Shown: positions 1-8,840, numbered from the stretch's first letter. The stretch is DNA of 25,000 nt from Prorocentrum cordatum (GCA_963575745.1 CAUYUJ010021030.1:56293-81292), one strand, 5' to 3'. Program-made: numbers and translations. The notes: generated by a model not told the origin, from the sequence alone.

Positions 1-12
1 CCATAGATTGTT

Positions 13-736
13 CTATTCAGAACCCTGAACGCACGGATGAAATCTCGCTTGTCCACGCCTGGTTTGCGAGGCACCCCGCGCGCCTCGAAAACTCCCCTTG
101 CGCTGACTACATGCCGAAGCCTGTCGCACTGAAGCCTTCTTGTTTGACTTCGCCCGAGCGCCCAGCCGCAGCGCGCCCCGGGCGTCTCCGCAGCTTTCGC
201 TGTCCGCCATTGCCCGAAGCATGCCTCTCAGCAAATGCCCCCCGGCGAATGACCGGCGGCCGTACCTGTCGCGACAGAAGAATAGAAACAACGCCCCGAC
301 AGGCTTCTCATGTGCAACCGGGGCCAAGTCGTTCCACAGCGCCTGCGCTGCTGTATTAGTGCGCCGAACATCCTCCAGAAGCAAAAGATTTTGATGGTCC
401 GCATTCATGGACGCGCAGGCTCCGTCGGCGACCCCCGCGGATGTTGACGCCACAGTTGCATGGCGATCAGGAGACAGGCTTGGTCCACATTCTGTTCTGG
501 ACAATATGCAGCGTCAGCGATGATGCCTTCGCGGCCACGTCGCCCCCCCCCGGGTGTACGCCCATGAACTTCACATTGCCACTGTCGCAGAGAGTAGCGC
601 GAACTGCGTTCCACGCGTGGTCCTGGAACTGCCACCCGCCATTGGCCAAGCTCACCATGCAAGTGAACGCGTGGTTCGGCGTCTTGATCGCGGCAATCTG
701 CTCTGCTTGCCAGTCCCAGCATGGATTCTCAGCAAC
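13..736 (-). pseudogene. 3' exon(s) of an unrecognised gene, with a frame break
   Basis: On the minus strand a pyrimidine run ending in TTTACAG at 737-743 is followed by GTTGCTGAG, a good 3' splice site of the dinoflagellate AG|G type, so an exon probably starts at 736. It reads VAENPCWDWQAEQIAAIK and continues open to a stop at 467. A second frame, open from 504 to 13, continues with equally protein-like sequence (SPDRHATVASTSAGV, then NADHQNLLLLEDVRRTN and ALFLFFCRDRYGRR). The two frames overlap at 467-504 with no room for an intron, so I infer a one- or two-base indel, either in the genome or in the assembly. No domain is recognised. The last 40 residues are rich in Arg, Ser and Gly and may be past the true end. 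The exon probably belongs with the segment at 1000-1945. Confidence 0.45.
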
Positions 737-999
737 CTGTAAAAAAAGGGCGCGCAGCGTCCACGGCCACGCACGCGCGTGCCCTATGCATCTGCAAATG
801 TCGCGGTTGCAGCACGGCGAACAAGTTGATTGCAAGCCGACTTGTCAATCTGAACGGCCTGCCGCAACCACCTCGCTAGCGATTGCCAGCGGTCGTGCGT
901 ATATGACTGCGGAAACGGCGCGCCCACGCCCCTGCCATTATTTTCACGATTTCGTGCATCGATACCGCCATGAGCCTGCAAGCTAAACGCAGGCCACCT

Positions 1000-1945
1000 C
1001 TATCCTGTCGTCGAGTCGGGATCGACGCCAGGCAAGTCGGGATCGACGTCGTCGAGTTGTGGCTCCAGCACCATCTTGGCGCCCCAGAACTCAGGGATTT
1101 GTTCATGTGCGGCTTTGTTCCATGCAAGCCAGTCGGCATGCTTCGGTTGGCTCGTCGCGTGAGTGAATGAATCCATCTGCAGTGCGTCGGCGAATCTGGC
1201 TTGCATCTCCGCCCTGCTGCCACATGGCATGTTCCAATCGCCGGCAGTGCAATGCAAGTATTTCCTGGACACTGGAAAATCGATGTCAGACGTTTGTGGG
1301 AATACGTCCCGCAAGCTTTTATGTATTGTGAAATTGGCTCCGCTATTGAATGGCCTACTGTTCGCGCCGCACAGGTAGGCTGACCACATCTTGCACACCA
1401 TACAATTTGAATACATACAAGGTTCCTCTGCGTTCTTCACGTCTCTGATGACCCTGTGGATATTATCGTACCTGGGGTGGCTCGTCTTGCCCTGGTGGAA
1501 CATTGCGAACGCTGCCCCTGCAGTCCCGATCGAGCCTCGGTCAAGCATCAACGCCAGAAGCGGAGCGACCGTACAATCGGCGGGCAAATCCGCAAGCCAC
1601 TCTCCAGACGCCCTGTCTACAATGCATACCAGCGCCGCTCATCACGTCGGGAACAACACTGCGACACTCGGTCAGGTCGGCCGGCCTCACATTCGCAGCG
1701 CCAGGCGAGTCGAACTCGTCTAGGGCGCGCCCTGGAAGCAGGCGAAGCTGATGCAATATTTCCCGCAGCTGCCTGTAGGAGGCCACGCGCTCAAACTTGT
1801 TCCTCGCAGCTAATGTTACGATAGCGTCGCCCATGGCTGCGTCGTCGTCCGTGAGCTCGCGCCATGGCAGGAAGTGCTGCCAGGGCGGAAACGCGCCAGC
1901 ATCTTCAAGGGCGCCAGAAAATGATTGCCGGGAGGCTTGCGCCAC
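1000..1945 (-). pseudogene. Upstream exon region of the same unrecognised gene, frameshifted
   Basis: Two overlapping minus-strand frames give one continuous-looking protein. The first (from 1945) contains FPPWQHFLPWRELTDDDAAM and LAARNKFERVASYRQLREIL. The second (stop near 1000) contains CIVDRASGEWLADLPADC, LLALMLDRGSIGTAGAAF, NAEEPCMYSNCMVCKMWSAY and a C-terminal stretch with QIPEFWGAKMVLEPQ and repeated VDPD. The frames exchange around 1600-1630, where a one-base indel would join them. Cysteine and tryptophan content suggests a folded protein, but I recognise no family. The intron to the exon at 736 would span roughly 990-737; its donor is unclear and need not be GT in a dinoflagellate. 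No reliable start codon was found. The gene may begin upstream in the repeat-containing stretch at 1926-2060. Confidence 0.45.
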
Positions 1946-2060
1946 TCTGATTGGGGAAGGATCTCGTGATCTGCGCTATCATCATCGCCAGGAGGCTTGC
2001 GCCACTCTGAGCGTGGAGGAGGCGCGCGCCACTCTGATTGCCAAGAGGCGCGCGTCATTC
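1926..2060 (-). repeat. Imperfect direct repeat, possibly coding
   Basis: Four copies of a 17-26 base unit with core GCCACTCTGA or a close variant occur at 1931-1950, 1991-2010, 2016-2041 and 2044-2060. On the minus strand one open frame turns them into repeats of SEWRKPPG and SEWRAPP. This may be a repetitive N-terminal part of the gene at 1000-1945, or a repeat placed just upstream of it. Confidence 0.45.
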
Positions 2061-2130
2061 TCCAATCATGTTTTCACGCCCCCCGCAGAAGGCCCCGGAA
2101 GAGGATGAGGAGAATGATGGCGAGGAGGAC

Positions 2131-2207
2131 GGGGGGGGGTGAAGGGGAGTTGGATGGGACCTCGCCCCCACCCCCCCCTCGCCCCCCCCCGCCCCCCCAA
2201 CCCGACA
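2131..2207. repeat. G-run followed by C-rich homopolymer stretch
   Basis: A run of nine G (2131-2139) is followed at 2161-2200 by C runs broken by single A, T or G. Any reading frame through it gives only poly-Pro or poly-Gly. Confidence 0.8.
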
Positions 2208-2434
2208 AACAGCACCTAACACGTTGAAAAGCCGAAGCCCTCTGCCCCGAAACAGGCAACGTTCGGCCCGACGCGCAATCCAGCTCCCACGAGTAGGCCA
2301 GAGTGACAGGGCACTCCACGCAGCTGATGCCCTGGGCAGATGCGAGGCTGCAGTGGTTAACGTAGTTTGTTCGACCAAAGCTGATGGCACCCATTGTAGC
2401 AGAGCTGCAGAACTGATCTATCCACGTAGAGCCA
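2207..2434 (-). CDS. Possible exon, unrecognised
   Basis: Between two homopolymer tracts the minus strand has an open stretch of about 75 codons with balanced, protein-like composition: GSTWIDQFCSSATMGAISFG, then NYVNHCSLASAQGISCVECP, then TLAYSWELDCASGRTLPVSG. This contrasts with the Arg/Pro/Gly-rich readings of the other frames. Cysteines are frequent. TTCTGCAG near 2405 could be an acceptor. No family recognised. It could be an exon of the gene at 2798-3595 or an isolated remnant. Confidence 0.3.
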
Positions 2435-2436
<2 letters not shown>

Positions 2437-2468
<32 letters not shown>

Positions 2469-2509
2469 CCCCCCCCCCCCCACCCCACCCCCCCCCCCCC
2501 CCCCCCCCC
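2437..2509. repeat. Poly-C tract of 73 bases with three interruptions
   Basis: The tract is all C except one T (2466) and two A (2482, 2487). On the other strand it is poly-G and could form G-quadruplexes. The exact length is likely uncertain because such runs are hard to sequence. Confidence 0.9.
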
Positions 2510-2519
2510 TGCAACCGCA

Positions 2520-2735
2520 AGCGGCCTCGTCGTCTTTCAGCGCAAGTGCGGCCGCGCGGCCGGCGCCAGCCTGCGCCGTCTCGAGCAGGCCACACGCGGC
2601 CTCAGCGTCGACGGCGACGCAATCGCTTTGACATTCGGTCGTCCGAATAGCAGGAGGCGGGCGCATAGCACCATCATTGCCATCGTTACAATAGCAAGCC
2701 CCCAAACAGTTGGACGCCACAATCAGGGCGCACAT
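2520..2735 (-). CDS. Possible exon with a hydrophobic segment, unrecognised
   Basis: Two overlapping minus-strand frames look protein-like. One carries a membrane-like stretch, VWGLAIVTMAMMVLCARLLL, at about 2650-2710. The other carries CVAVDAEAACGLLETAQAGA and then ALALKDDEAACG before running into the poly-G tract. They may be two halves of one exon joined by a frameshift, or chance openings in GC-rich DNA. The position downstream of the gene at 2798-3595 on the same strand would suit a further exon. Confidence 0.25.
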
Positions 2736-2797
2736 GTTTTGGAACGCTCGCAGCCGCTCGCTAGCCCCGCGGCCCCCGGCGCTGCGCCGCTCGGAAA

Positions 2798-3595
2798 CTA
2801 AACGAATGAAAATAACGACGTCTGCCAGCGAATGGCTCTCGAAGTAGACAGGGCCCTACAACATACCTCGCGCGTGCAAGGAGCCCCAAATATGCCCGAC
2901 CATGTCCGAAATCGCCTGATGGCCACAGATCGCCGCGCACAGGCGCCCCCACCCGTGCATGCGCCCATCACAGCCGATACTGAAATCACCATAGGGCAAT
3001 TCAAACCACGCGGCACCAGCGGCTGCACCACCGAACAGGACGCGGGCGCGACGTGTCGAAACACGATAGACGGCACGCCGACGCCTTGCGCTGAGCGGGG
3101 TGCATCAATGCACTTTGCCACGACGACCAGAACGCCGACTGCAGTCCGCCAACCGAAAAGCCACGCCCTCTTTGAGAAGTCTCTGGGTTATGAGTTTTTC
3201 GTATTGAGCCATACCTGGCAGCACTGTTGCGAAGACTCCAAAGCTCCGCGGTCGCCCCCGAGGAACGCACCCCACCGCGCATCGAAACTTCCGAAGGAAC
3301 TGGACGTCTCCAAGAGTGCGCGGGTGGCGACCACTGCGCGGCAACCAGGGCGCGGGTTGGCAGCCGTTGCGGCTTGGAACTGTTGCGGTTGCTGCGCAGC
3401 TGTTGCAGCTGTTCTGAGAGAGTGCGCAGCTGTTGCGGCTGTTGCGGCTTGGAACGCCTGGACGGGGAGACCCTGGCGCGCGCCTTCCGCTCGAACCCGC
3501 TCTTGCCACGCCGCTTCTGCTGCCTGGTGCCCCTCGCTCTGCGCGTGGCGCACGAGATTTTCGCGACGTCGGGAACTCCCGCCACCCTGGCCCAT
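2798..3595 (-). pseudogene. Unrecognised gene, 266 codons with one in-frame TAA
   Basis: The chosen start ATG at 3595 lies in a strong context (ACCATGG) and gives MGQGGGSSRRRENLVRHAQS, an Ala/Gln/Arg-rich helical stretch (AEAAWQERVRAEGARQG) and an Ala-Ala-Thr repeat around residues 50-85, ending in a TAA at 3190-3188 (135 residues). The same frame then stays open for 129 further codons to 2798, with a possible membrane segment (TAVGVLVVVAKCI, near 3110-3150) and a second hydrophobic stretch (CPMVISVSAVMGACTGGG, near 2970-3000). One frame open on both sides of a single stop fits a decaying gene, a sequencing error, or a 135-residue protein followed by chance openness. No domain is recognised. 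Overlapping plus-strand frames are less protein-like. Confidence 0.4.
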
Positions 3596-3683
3596 GGTGG
3601 ATTTGCAAAGAGAGCCCTTGAATACCGAGCAAAACAAATTATCTCAGTGCGACCCGACCTAGGAGTTGGAGCATTTAGGAAAA

Positions 3684-3812
3684 GCAACATCTACATCTAC
3701 ACCGACAGCTACATGTACATATATACCTGCATCTACATCTACATCAACATCAACGACGAGACTCACAGCTACATCTACATCTACACATACATACACACCT
3801 ACATCTACATCT
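3684..3812. repeat. Hexanucleotide-type repeat (TACATC)n, degenerate
   Basis: The stretch is built from CTACAT and CATCTA units with TACATA and AACATC variants. It sits immediately before the AAGCT satellite. Nothing suggests coding use. Confidence 0.85.
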
Positions 3813-4205
3813 AAGCTAAGCTGCGCTGCGCTAAGCTAAGGTAAGCTAAGCTGTGATAAGCTCAGCTAAGCTAAGCTGGGTTAAGTTCAGCTAGGCTTGG
3901 TTAAGCTAAGCTAAGCTAAGCCAAGCTAAACAAACTAAGCGAAGCTAAGCTAAGCTAAGCTAAGCTAAGCTGAGCTCAGCTAAGCTAAGCTAAGGTGAGA
4001 TAAGCTAAACTAAGCTCAGCTAAGCTAAGCTAAGCTAAGCTAAGCTAAGCTAAGCTAAGCTAAACTAGGCTAGGCTAGGCTAGGCAAAGCTAAACTAAGC
4101 TACGCTAAAATGAAACAAGCTAAGCTAAGCTAAGCTAAGCTAAGCTAAGCTAAGCTAAGCTAAGCTAAGCTAAGCTAAAGCTAAATTAAACTAAATTAAG
4201 CTAAG
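3813..4205. repeat. Pentanucleotide satellite (AAGCT)n
   Basis: About 390 bases of TAAGC/AAGCT repeats. Several perfect runs (for example 4020-4060 and 4119-4175) alternate with variant blocks such as TAGGC at 4066-4085. Each junction creates AGCT, an AluI site and a self-complementary tetramer. The gradient of variants suggests replication slippage over an older, diverged array. Confidence 0.95.
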
Positions 4206-4330
4206 CTGGGAGAACCCAGGGGGCGCAACTGGGGGAACCGCGGGGCGGATGCCGGGGGGGCCGCCCGGGGCGAGCCCCACCGCCCGGCCCCTTTAAGCCG
4301 AGAGAGCAAGAACCCTTCTAGGCAGAGCCT
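4206..4330. other. GC-rich spacer with no gene seen
   Basis: The spacer between satellite and exon contains G runs (4211-4265) and a CCCCGGGG-type composition. I see no open frame or site of note. Confidence 0.5.
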
Positions 4331-4332
4331 AG

Positions 4333-5013
4333 CTAAGGAAAAAATGCAATTTGACCACCTGCGCAGCCTATCCAAGTTTCAGGCTTCAGGGTTACTGGAT
4401 TCGTCGCAGACAGAGCGGCGCTCCAAGACACCGCGATTTTCCTAAATTCGCACGCGCCGGAAGTCATGACGCGCATTGGGTAGTCGCGGCTGTTGACGCG
4501 CTCCTCCGGGGTCAAGGACACAGGCTCGAACTTCTCGACAGCTTTGCTCGGGGCGGCCTCAGCCCTCGCCTTCGCTGTTTCAACAACGGGCGCCTCGCTG
4601 CTGGAGCCGCTGTCCTCTGCGGAGCCGCTGCTGGAATTGCCGCTGGAACCGCTGCTGGAGCCGCCGTTGCAACCGTCGGCCTCGGCAACTCCAACGGCGT
4701 CGGCAACTCCGTCGGCGCCGTCGGCGTCGGGCGCTACAACGCCGGTTTCGGCGCCCGAGCTGTTGCAACCAGGGCTGGATGGGGGCCGCGGGGCTCGAGG
4801 GGGCCGCGCGGCTCGAGGGGGCCGCGGGGCTCGAGGGGGCCGCGCGGCTCGATGAAGACACGCGGCTCGAAGGGGCCGCGCGGCTCGAGGGGGCCGCGCG
4901 GCTCGAGGAGGCCGCAGGGCTGCAGGGGGCGGGCGGCTCGACGAGGGGCGCGGGGACGACGACGCTGCCTGGCTTGAGTCAAGTCCTACGGAAGATGATG
5001 GCGACGGTGATGG
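4333..5013 (-). CDS. Terminal exon of an unrecognised protein with a Pro/Arg/Ala repeat and a Ser/Gly linker
   Basis: One minus-strand frame is open from 5013 to a TAG at 4335-4333. In order it reads a Ser/Pro-rich start, a Pro-Arg-Ala repeat made by the 18-bp tandem repeat (about 4940-4786), an acidic Ala/Asp stretch (APDADGADGVADAVGVAEAD), a Gly/Ser linker (CNGGSSSGSSGNSSSGSAED), a helical segment (EAPVVETAKARAEAAPSKAV) and a globular tail (SLTPEERVNSRDYPMRV, then CEFRKIAVSWSAALSATNPV and WIGCAGGQIAFFP). CATCTTCCGTAG followed by GACTTG at about 4985-4995 is a plausible AG|G acceptor, so the exon may start there. The tail looks like real protein, but I recognise no family. The repeat lies in-frame (18 = 6 codons), so expansion would not break the protein. 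Confidence 0.5.
   Translation of the reverse strand, partial: PSPSPSSSVGLDSSQAASSSPRPSSSRPPPAALRPPRAARPPRAARPLRAACLHRAARPPRAPRPPRAARPPRAPRPPSSPGCNSSGAETGVVAPDADGADGVADAVGVAEADGCNGGSSSGSSGNSSSGSAEDSGSSSEAPVVETAKARAEAAPSKAVEKFEPVSLTPEERVNSRDYPMRVMTSGACEFRKIAVSWSAALSATNPVTLKPETWIGCAGGQIAFFP
4786..4940. repeat. 18-bp minisatellite, eight units
   Basis: CTCGAG-type anchors recur at exactly 18-base spacing: 4794, 4812, 4830, 4848, 4866, 4884, 4902, 4920. The unit is roughly CTCGAGGGGGCCGCGCGG with single-base variants. It is contained in the open minus-strand exon at 4333-5013. Confidence 0.95.
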
Positions 5014-5078
5014 TGATTATGATGATGATGATGGTGATGGTGATGGTGATGGTGATGATGGTGATGAAGATGATATTC
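4993..5078. repeat. GATGGT/GATGAT microsatellite
   Basis: Trinucleotide and hexanucleotide ATG/GATGGT repeats. On the minus strand they read CATCAC/CATCAT, giving Ser-Pro or His repeats. The repeat abuts the start of the exon at 4333-5013. Confidence 0.9.
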
Positions 5079-5189
5079 GCTGCATCTCTAGAATAGGACG
5101 GCCACCATCATCGCCATCGACATCAGCATCACCATATGGAAACATGCAACTGACTCAACTAAAACCCGCCCTCAAGACAGCCCCCCCCC

Positions 5190-5450
5190 CCGCGCGCACT
5201 GCCAACAGCGCTCGGCATTCGCGCTGGCTCCTGGGAGCTCCAGCGGGGCACGGTCCCATGCAAATCTCGACGACTACTTACCTTCCTGGGCGCTGCCGAC
5301 AAAGGAATTGCCGGCCCTGTCGCGAGCCCCGTGGGAGATCCAGCGGGGCGGCAACATACGCGGATCCACACTCGTACCCCCCTCCCTGGGCGCTGCCCAC
5401 AATGCAACTTCCGGCGCTCTCGCGAGCTCCTGGGCGGCCCAGCGGAGAGC
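5190..5450. repeat. Tandem triplication, period 99-100 bp
   Basis: The phrase GAGCTCCTGGG or GAGCCCCGTGGG, followed by CCAGCGG, recurs at about 5227, 5326 and 5426. Each unit also holds CCCTGGGCGCTGCC and a CAATGCAACTTCC-like stretch, with a partial copy before the first. The spacing is close to 33 codons. On the minus strand GSAQGG and QRPGR recur in different frames because copies differ by about one base. No gene is recognised. Confidence 0.75.
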
Positions 5451-5704
5451 GAAATTCACGATTCAGACGCGGCCCGACAACGGAAAAAGTCCAGAAATAA
5501 GCCGAAAGACTGGCACGCAAGCTCGGCCTCACGAGGTTCCTGCATGGCCAATGCCCAGCGATGGAAGCGCAAGCAGAGCTGCCAGAACCCCGGCGCAGCC
5601 AGCATTCACACCCAGACGGGAGTGACGCGTGGCGCGTACCCTGCGCGAGCGATGCGGTCATCGAGGTGCGTTCCTGCGTGCGCCATAACGAAAACTAGGA
5701 GAGG
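5451..5704 (+). other. Unassigned stretch leading into a poly-A tract
   Basis: A plus-strand frame is open through here (DSDAARQRKKSRNKPKDWHA, then SSASRGSCMANAQRWKRKQS) and runs into the poly-A tract at 5705. This could be the 3' part of a retroposed mRNA with its tail. No SL, family or target-site duplication was found to support that, so it is only a possibility. Confidence 0.2.
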
Positions 5705-5716
5705 AAAAAAAACAAA

Positions 5717-5773
<57 letters not shown>
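5705..5773 (+). repeat. Poly-A tract of about 69 bases
   Basis: The run is A except two C (5713, 5717). It may be a microsatellite or the tail of a retroposed plus-strand transcript. Confidence 0.9.
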
Positions 5774-5774
<1 letters not shown>

Positions 5775-6040
5775 GTTCAATATAGCACCGCATCACTTTC
5801 TCCACCCCTTTCATGCCGTCCTCTGTGTTCTCCTCGTCCTCACCGTCGCCCATGCAATATGCCCTTGATCTCCTGTGCGAGTTCCTATCTTCGCCGTCAA
5901 AACTAATCAATGCTCCACCGTCCCCCCATCCACTTTCATGCGTCGGCCCTGCCTAACGCTGGTCTCATGGATCGTTCAGCGCAACGGCTTCCTACGCACC
6001 TCTCATGAGGATATTGAACCCGAGGGAGGTATCCTACCCT
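5774..6040. other. No gene recognised
   Basis: The stretch has mixed composition, with pyrimidine-rich DNA at 5795-5860. Short open frames exist on both strands, but none resembles a known protein. Confidence 0.5.
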
Positions 6041-6208
6041 GGGCGGCCCTACCCAAGGCCCTAGGGCAGTCTAGGAGAGGCCCCACCCAAGGCCCGAGGG
6101 TAGCCTAGCATAGGCCCCACCCAAGGCCAGAGGGTAGCCCATGGGTAGGCCCGACCCAAGGCCCGAGCGCAGCCGAGGACAAGTCCGACCCGAGGCCTAG
6201 GGGTAGGC
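6041..6208. repeat. Tandem repeat of about 34 bp
   Basis: The phrase ACCCAAGG (ACCCGAGG in the last copy) recurs at about 6051, 6084, 6118, 6152 and 6187, each time preceded by GGCCC or GTCCG and followed by CCCGAGGGTAG-like sequence. It shares GGCC, CCTAGG and GGTAGGC words with the satellite at 12530-13045. Confidence 0.8.
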
Positions 6209-6679
6209 AGCGGGCAGGAACCGAGCGCGAGCGAATACGAGGGCAGGGCATCGGCAGAAACGACGGAAAAAGAAATGGGGGGGAGGCGCTCAGAGGATCA
6301 AGAGCACAATCACGAGGAAGAGTGGGACGAAGCTGACGAGGACGGGGACGAGATAACGGGCATGACACACAAGGTAGAATATCGTATCCTCCAACATTCT
6401 GGCACCTAAAGACACAGACTCCAGGACCCTGTCGGCAACGTCTGATCGCACCCCAACCGTTGCAGATGGCCTCCAGGAGGCTCACGCACATACTACGCCG
6501 TTACAAAAGTTCGTCACGTTTCATGAGAGCTTGAAGGTGGCATGGCATGGGTTTCGTGTCTTCCTTCCGCGTGAGCAAGCGGGCAGCGGCTGACCACTGC
6601 CCTGGCCGCGCCGAGTTGGCCCCCCCCTCCCCCCTAGAATCCTAGCGGACTGTGTCAAGAGCGGTCGGATCAAAGATCC
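6209..6679. other. No gene recognised
   Basis: Both strands carry short open frames (for example RISYPPTFWHLKTQTPG on the plus strand near 6380-6430), but there is no family match or splice context. A short C run lies at 6620-6635. Confidence 0.4.
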
Positions 6680-6781
6680 GGGATTTCTAAAAGTGGGATT
6701 TCATCCTTTACTATAACAGTATAGATTTAAAACGGGACAGATTGAAATCCCGACGTAAATTCACACGGTTCTAGAAATCCC
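6680..6781. repeat. Nested inverted repeat in AT-rich DNA
   Basis: Outer arms GGGATTTCTA (6680-6689) and TAGAAATCCC (6772-6781) are perfect 10-mers. Inner arms GGGATTTCA (6695-6703) and TGAAATCCC (6743-6751) are perfect 9-mers. A third pair, CTATA (6711-6715) and TATAG (6720-6724), lies inside. A further GGGATTTG follows at 6790. The stretch is much richer in A and T than its surroundings. It could be a small foldback element or a structured 3' region of the LINE that lies on the minus strand above it. Confidence 0.7.
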
Positions 6782-7196
6782 ACCGGGGCGGGATTTGTCT
6801 TTGCTTAGGCAAGATGATCGACTTTTACTTTATGATGAAACTTTTGTAACGCCGATGTATAAATGGGTACACATCGGGAAACCTGAAACAGCGACCTGCA
6901 GCCACAGACGACCTCGGCTTCAGATGCAAGGTTGCCATTTCCGAAGGGGCGGCCTCCTGATACTCGAAACAGTAGACACATTCGCGCCGCGACTGATCAT
7001 GCCTGGAAGTCTTCTCTGCGCATGTCGGCGCACGCACTCAGGCGGAAGCCGTGGAGTGAACGCAGAGGACTGATAATATTCCATAAATTGGGCGAATAAG
7101 GGGCGGGGGAAAAAAGGGGCTGGCCCCGTGCCGCCGCGCGGCTTCATCCGAGGCAAGATCGACTTGACACCTGCGAACGTATTCGTGCGGCAGATT
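6782..7196 (-). other. Probable 3' end region of the LINE, no domain seen
   Basis: Going down the minus strand from the reverse transcriptase, this stretch becomes AT-rich. It holds short open frames (RMKPRGGTGPAPFFPRP, then FMEYYQSSAFTPRL) that match nothing I know. No clear tail or target-site duplication marks the end of the element. Confidence 0.3.
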
Positions 7197-8840
7197 TCAC
7201 TCGCGGGCAACTCTCAGCCCGGCTGCCAAAGCTTGGATGCGCACCGACTCGGCCTGGACATCCAGGCCCACCTCCCGCAACCTAAAGAATAACGCAGACG
7301 GGGCGGCATGCCGCGATGCACGCGCGCACAGCCGATGGACTTCCCACTCAACCTTCAGCGCGTGTTTCACGGGGCGGAAACCTTGAGCACTGCCAAAGGT
7401 GACAGGGAGGGCATCCCGGCCATCCGCTCCAGAAGGCTGAGCGCACCTCATGAGAGCGCTCGCCACTGCGCGCCAAGCGAGACCTGGTCCCTGGCGCCCC
7501 AGAATGAGACCGTCATGTACTTCCCATGGAGGTGGATGTTGAACGCCCTTGCATAGATTCCCCCAGCTTTGAAGAGCTGCATGGCGCTCACTAGTCAAGA
7601 GGGCAGGGCCACGCAAGAAGACGACACACTTGGCAACATCGAGGAAGAGGCCAGCCGAGATACGACAGGTACATAGCACGCACCACCGGCGCAAGATCGG
7701 TAAAAATGGCAGCCGCGGTTCAACACAAGTGATCAGCGAAAGCGGAGATACATTCGCTCTAGATGGCGAAGTAGCGGATCCAGGGCCAAAACAAACCAAA
7801 CCCCAGATAATGGGCAACATCGTTTCACCCCCCACTCCGCGGCGAAGTGAAAAATTCTGGGGGGCCACGAAAACAAACCGAACAAACCATATCATGATAA
7901 AGAACCGAAATAGCAGCAACCAGGAACTCGGGGAAAAGAAAAATCCCCCAGCACCCTCAGGATCCCGCAGTGGTGGGCCGAAGGGAAGGCGGCGCGCAAG
8001 TCGAAAAGGCACGCGCCTGTCCGAACGCGACCTAACAGCTGTCACGCTATCCATAATCTGGCGCCCTCCTACAAATACCCTTTGCGAGCAGTGGCCGCGA
8101 TCTGTCAGGGCCTGAGCAATGGGCGCAGCTATCATCGCACTGATCGCAGTTTGTTATCTGCGTTGGCGAGGGCGACGATTCTGGCGCCCCCGGGGGGGGG
8201 GGGGGGGGGCGATCGAGGCGCCGTTGAAGTCTGCGCCGGCGGGGTTGCCAGCGAGCGCGCGCTCGCACACCGCGCATAGCGTTTCCTGCGCATCGGGCCC
8301 CGCAGCTCGCCACGCACTGCAGCTCAGCCCGCCTGGGCCAGGCGCGGGGCCCCTCTTCCGCGCCTGCCAGTCTTGCAGTTGATCAGATGTTTGGGCCCAG
8401 GGAAAACGTTTATGAGTAGAGTTGGCAAATTGAAAGTCATCTTCGGGCGGCGGCACCACATTATGCAAAAATGCTTCACCGGGGCAGCGGCGGCGGCAGA
8501 AGCCTTCCCCCAGTGTTCAACCAACGCGCGAGCACAGATATCTGGGTCCCGATGCGAATGACCATTCTGGTCGATAGTTCCCGAGAGAGCGATCGCGCGC
8601 CGCGCTCGCTTCCAAGCTCGCGCAAGAAGCCTAACGCGCAGGATGTGAAATTCAGAATTAGACTTACCGAGAGCACTCCCCACGTTGGTCTCTTCTCTCC
8701 ATGCCCTCTCCTGCTCATTCAACTCATTGGTCATCAGCTCGCTCAGGTGAGTGTGGTACTGCCTACAGCCAGACCAGTTCATCTGTTCGACGCAATAGAA
8801 GGCGGCAAGCACAGGATACGCACGAACAGCAGAGGCCACC
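7197..8840 (-). pseudogene. LINE reverse transcriptase, frameshifted
   Basis: The pre-RT segment (GTIDQNGHSHRDPDICARAL, VEHWGKA) lies at about 8600-8520. The motif-0 region follows at 8345-8199 with APGPGGLSCSAWRAAGPDA and CERALAGNPAGADFN. QRVFVGGRQIMDSV is at 8084-8043. Motif A, LFDLRAAFPSAHH, is at 8008-7970 with its catalytic Asp intact (codon 8002-8000). Motif B, CPLSGVWFVLALDPLLRHLE, is at 7816-7757. The place of motif C reads SCAGGACYV, with AGG (codons 7690-7682) where A-D-D is expected. GLFLDVAKCVVF follows at 7655-7617, then a thumb-like tail to 7197. These motifs sit in at least three different frames, with stops between some of them. The product would be inactive. The family call rests on motif order and spacing and is firm. 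Confidence 0.88.
8192..8209. repeat. Poly-G run of 18 bases inside the RT remnant
   Basis: The run gives PPPPPP in the minus-strand RT frame, at the place where an LxPKG-like motif usually follows FNxxL. Slippage here probably caused one of the frameshifts of the RT. Confidence 0.9.

Noticed and set aside
2074-2595. 173-codon minus-strand frame as one protein
   Set aside because: Both ends are poly-Gly/Pro from homopolymer runs; only the central 75 codons were kept.
3684-4205. CRISPR-like repetition
   Set aside because: There are no unique spacers; these are simple tandem repeats in a eukaryotic sequence.
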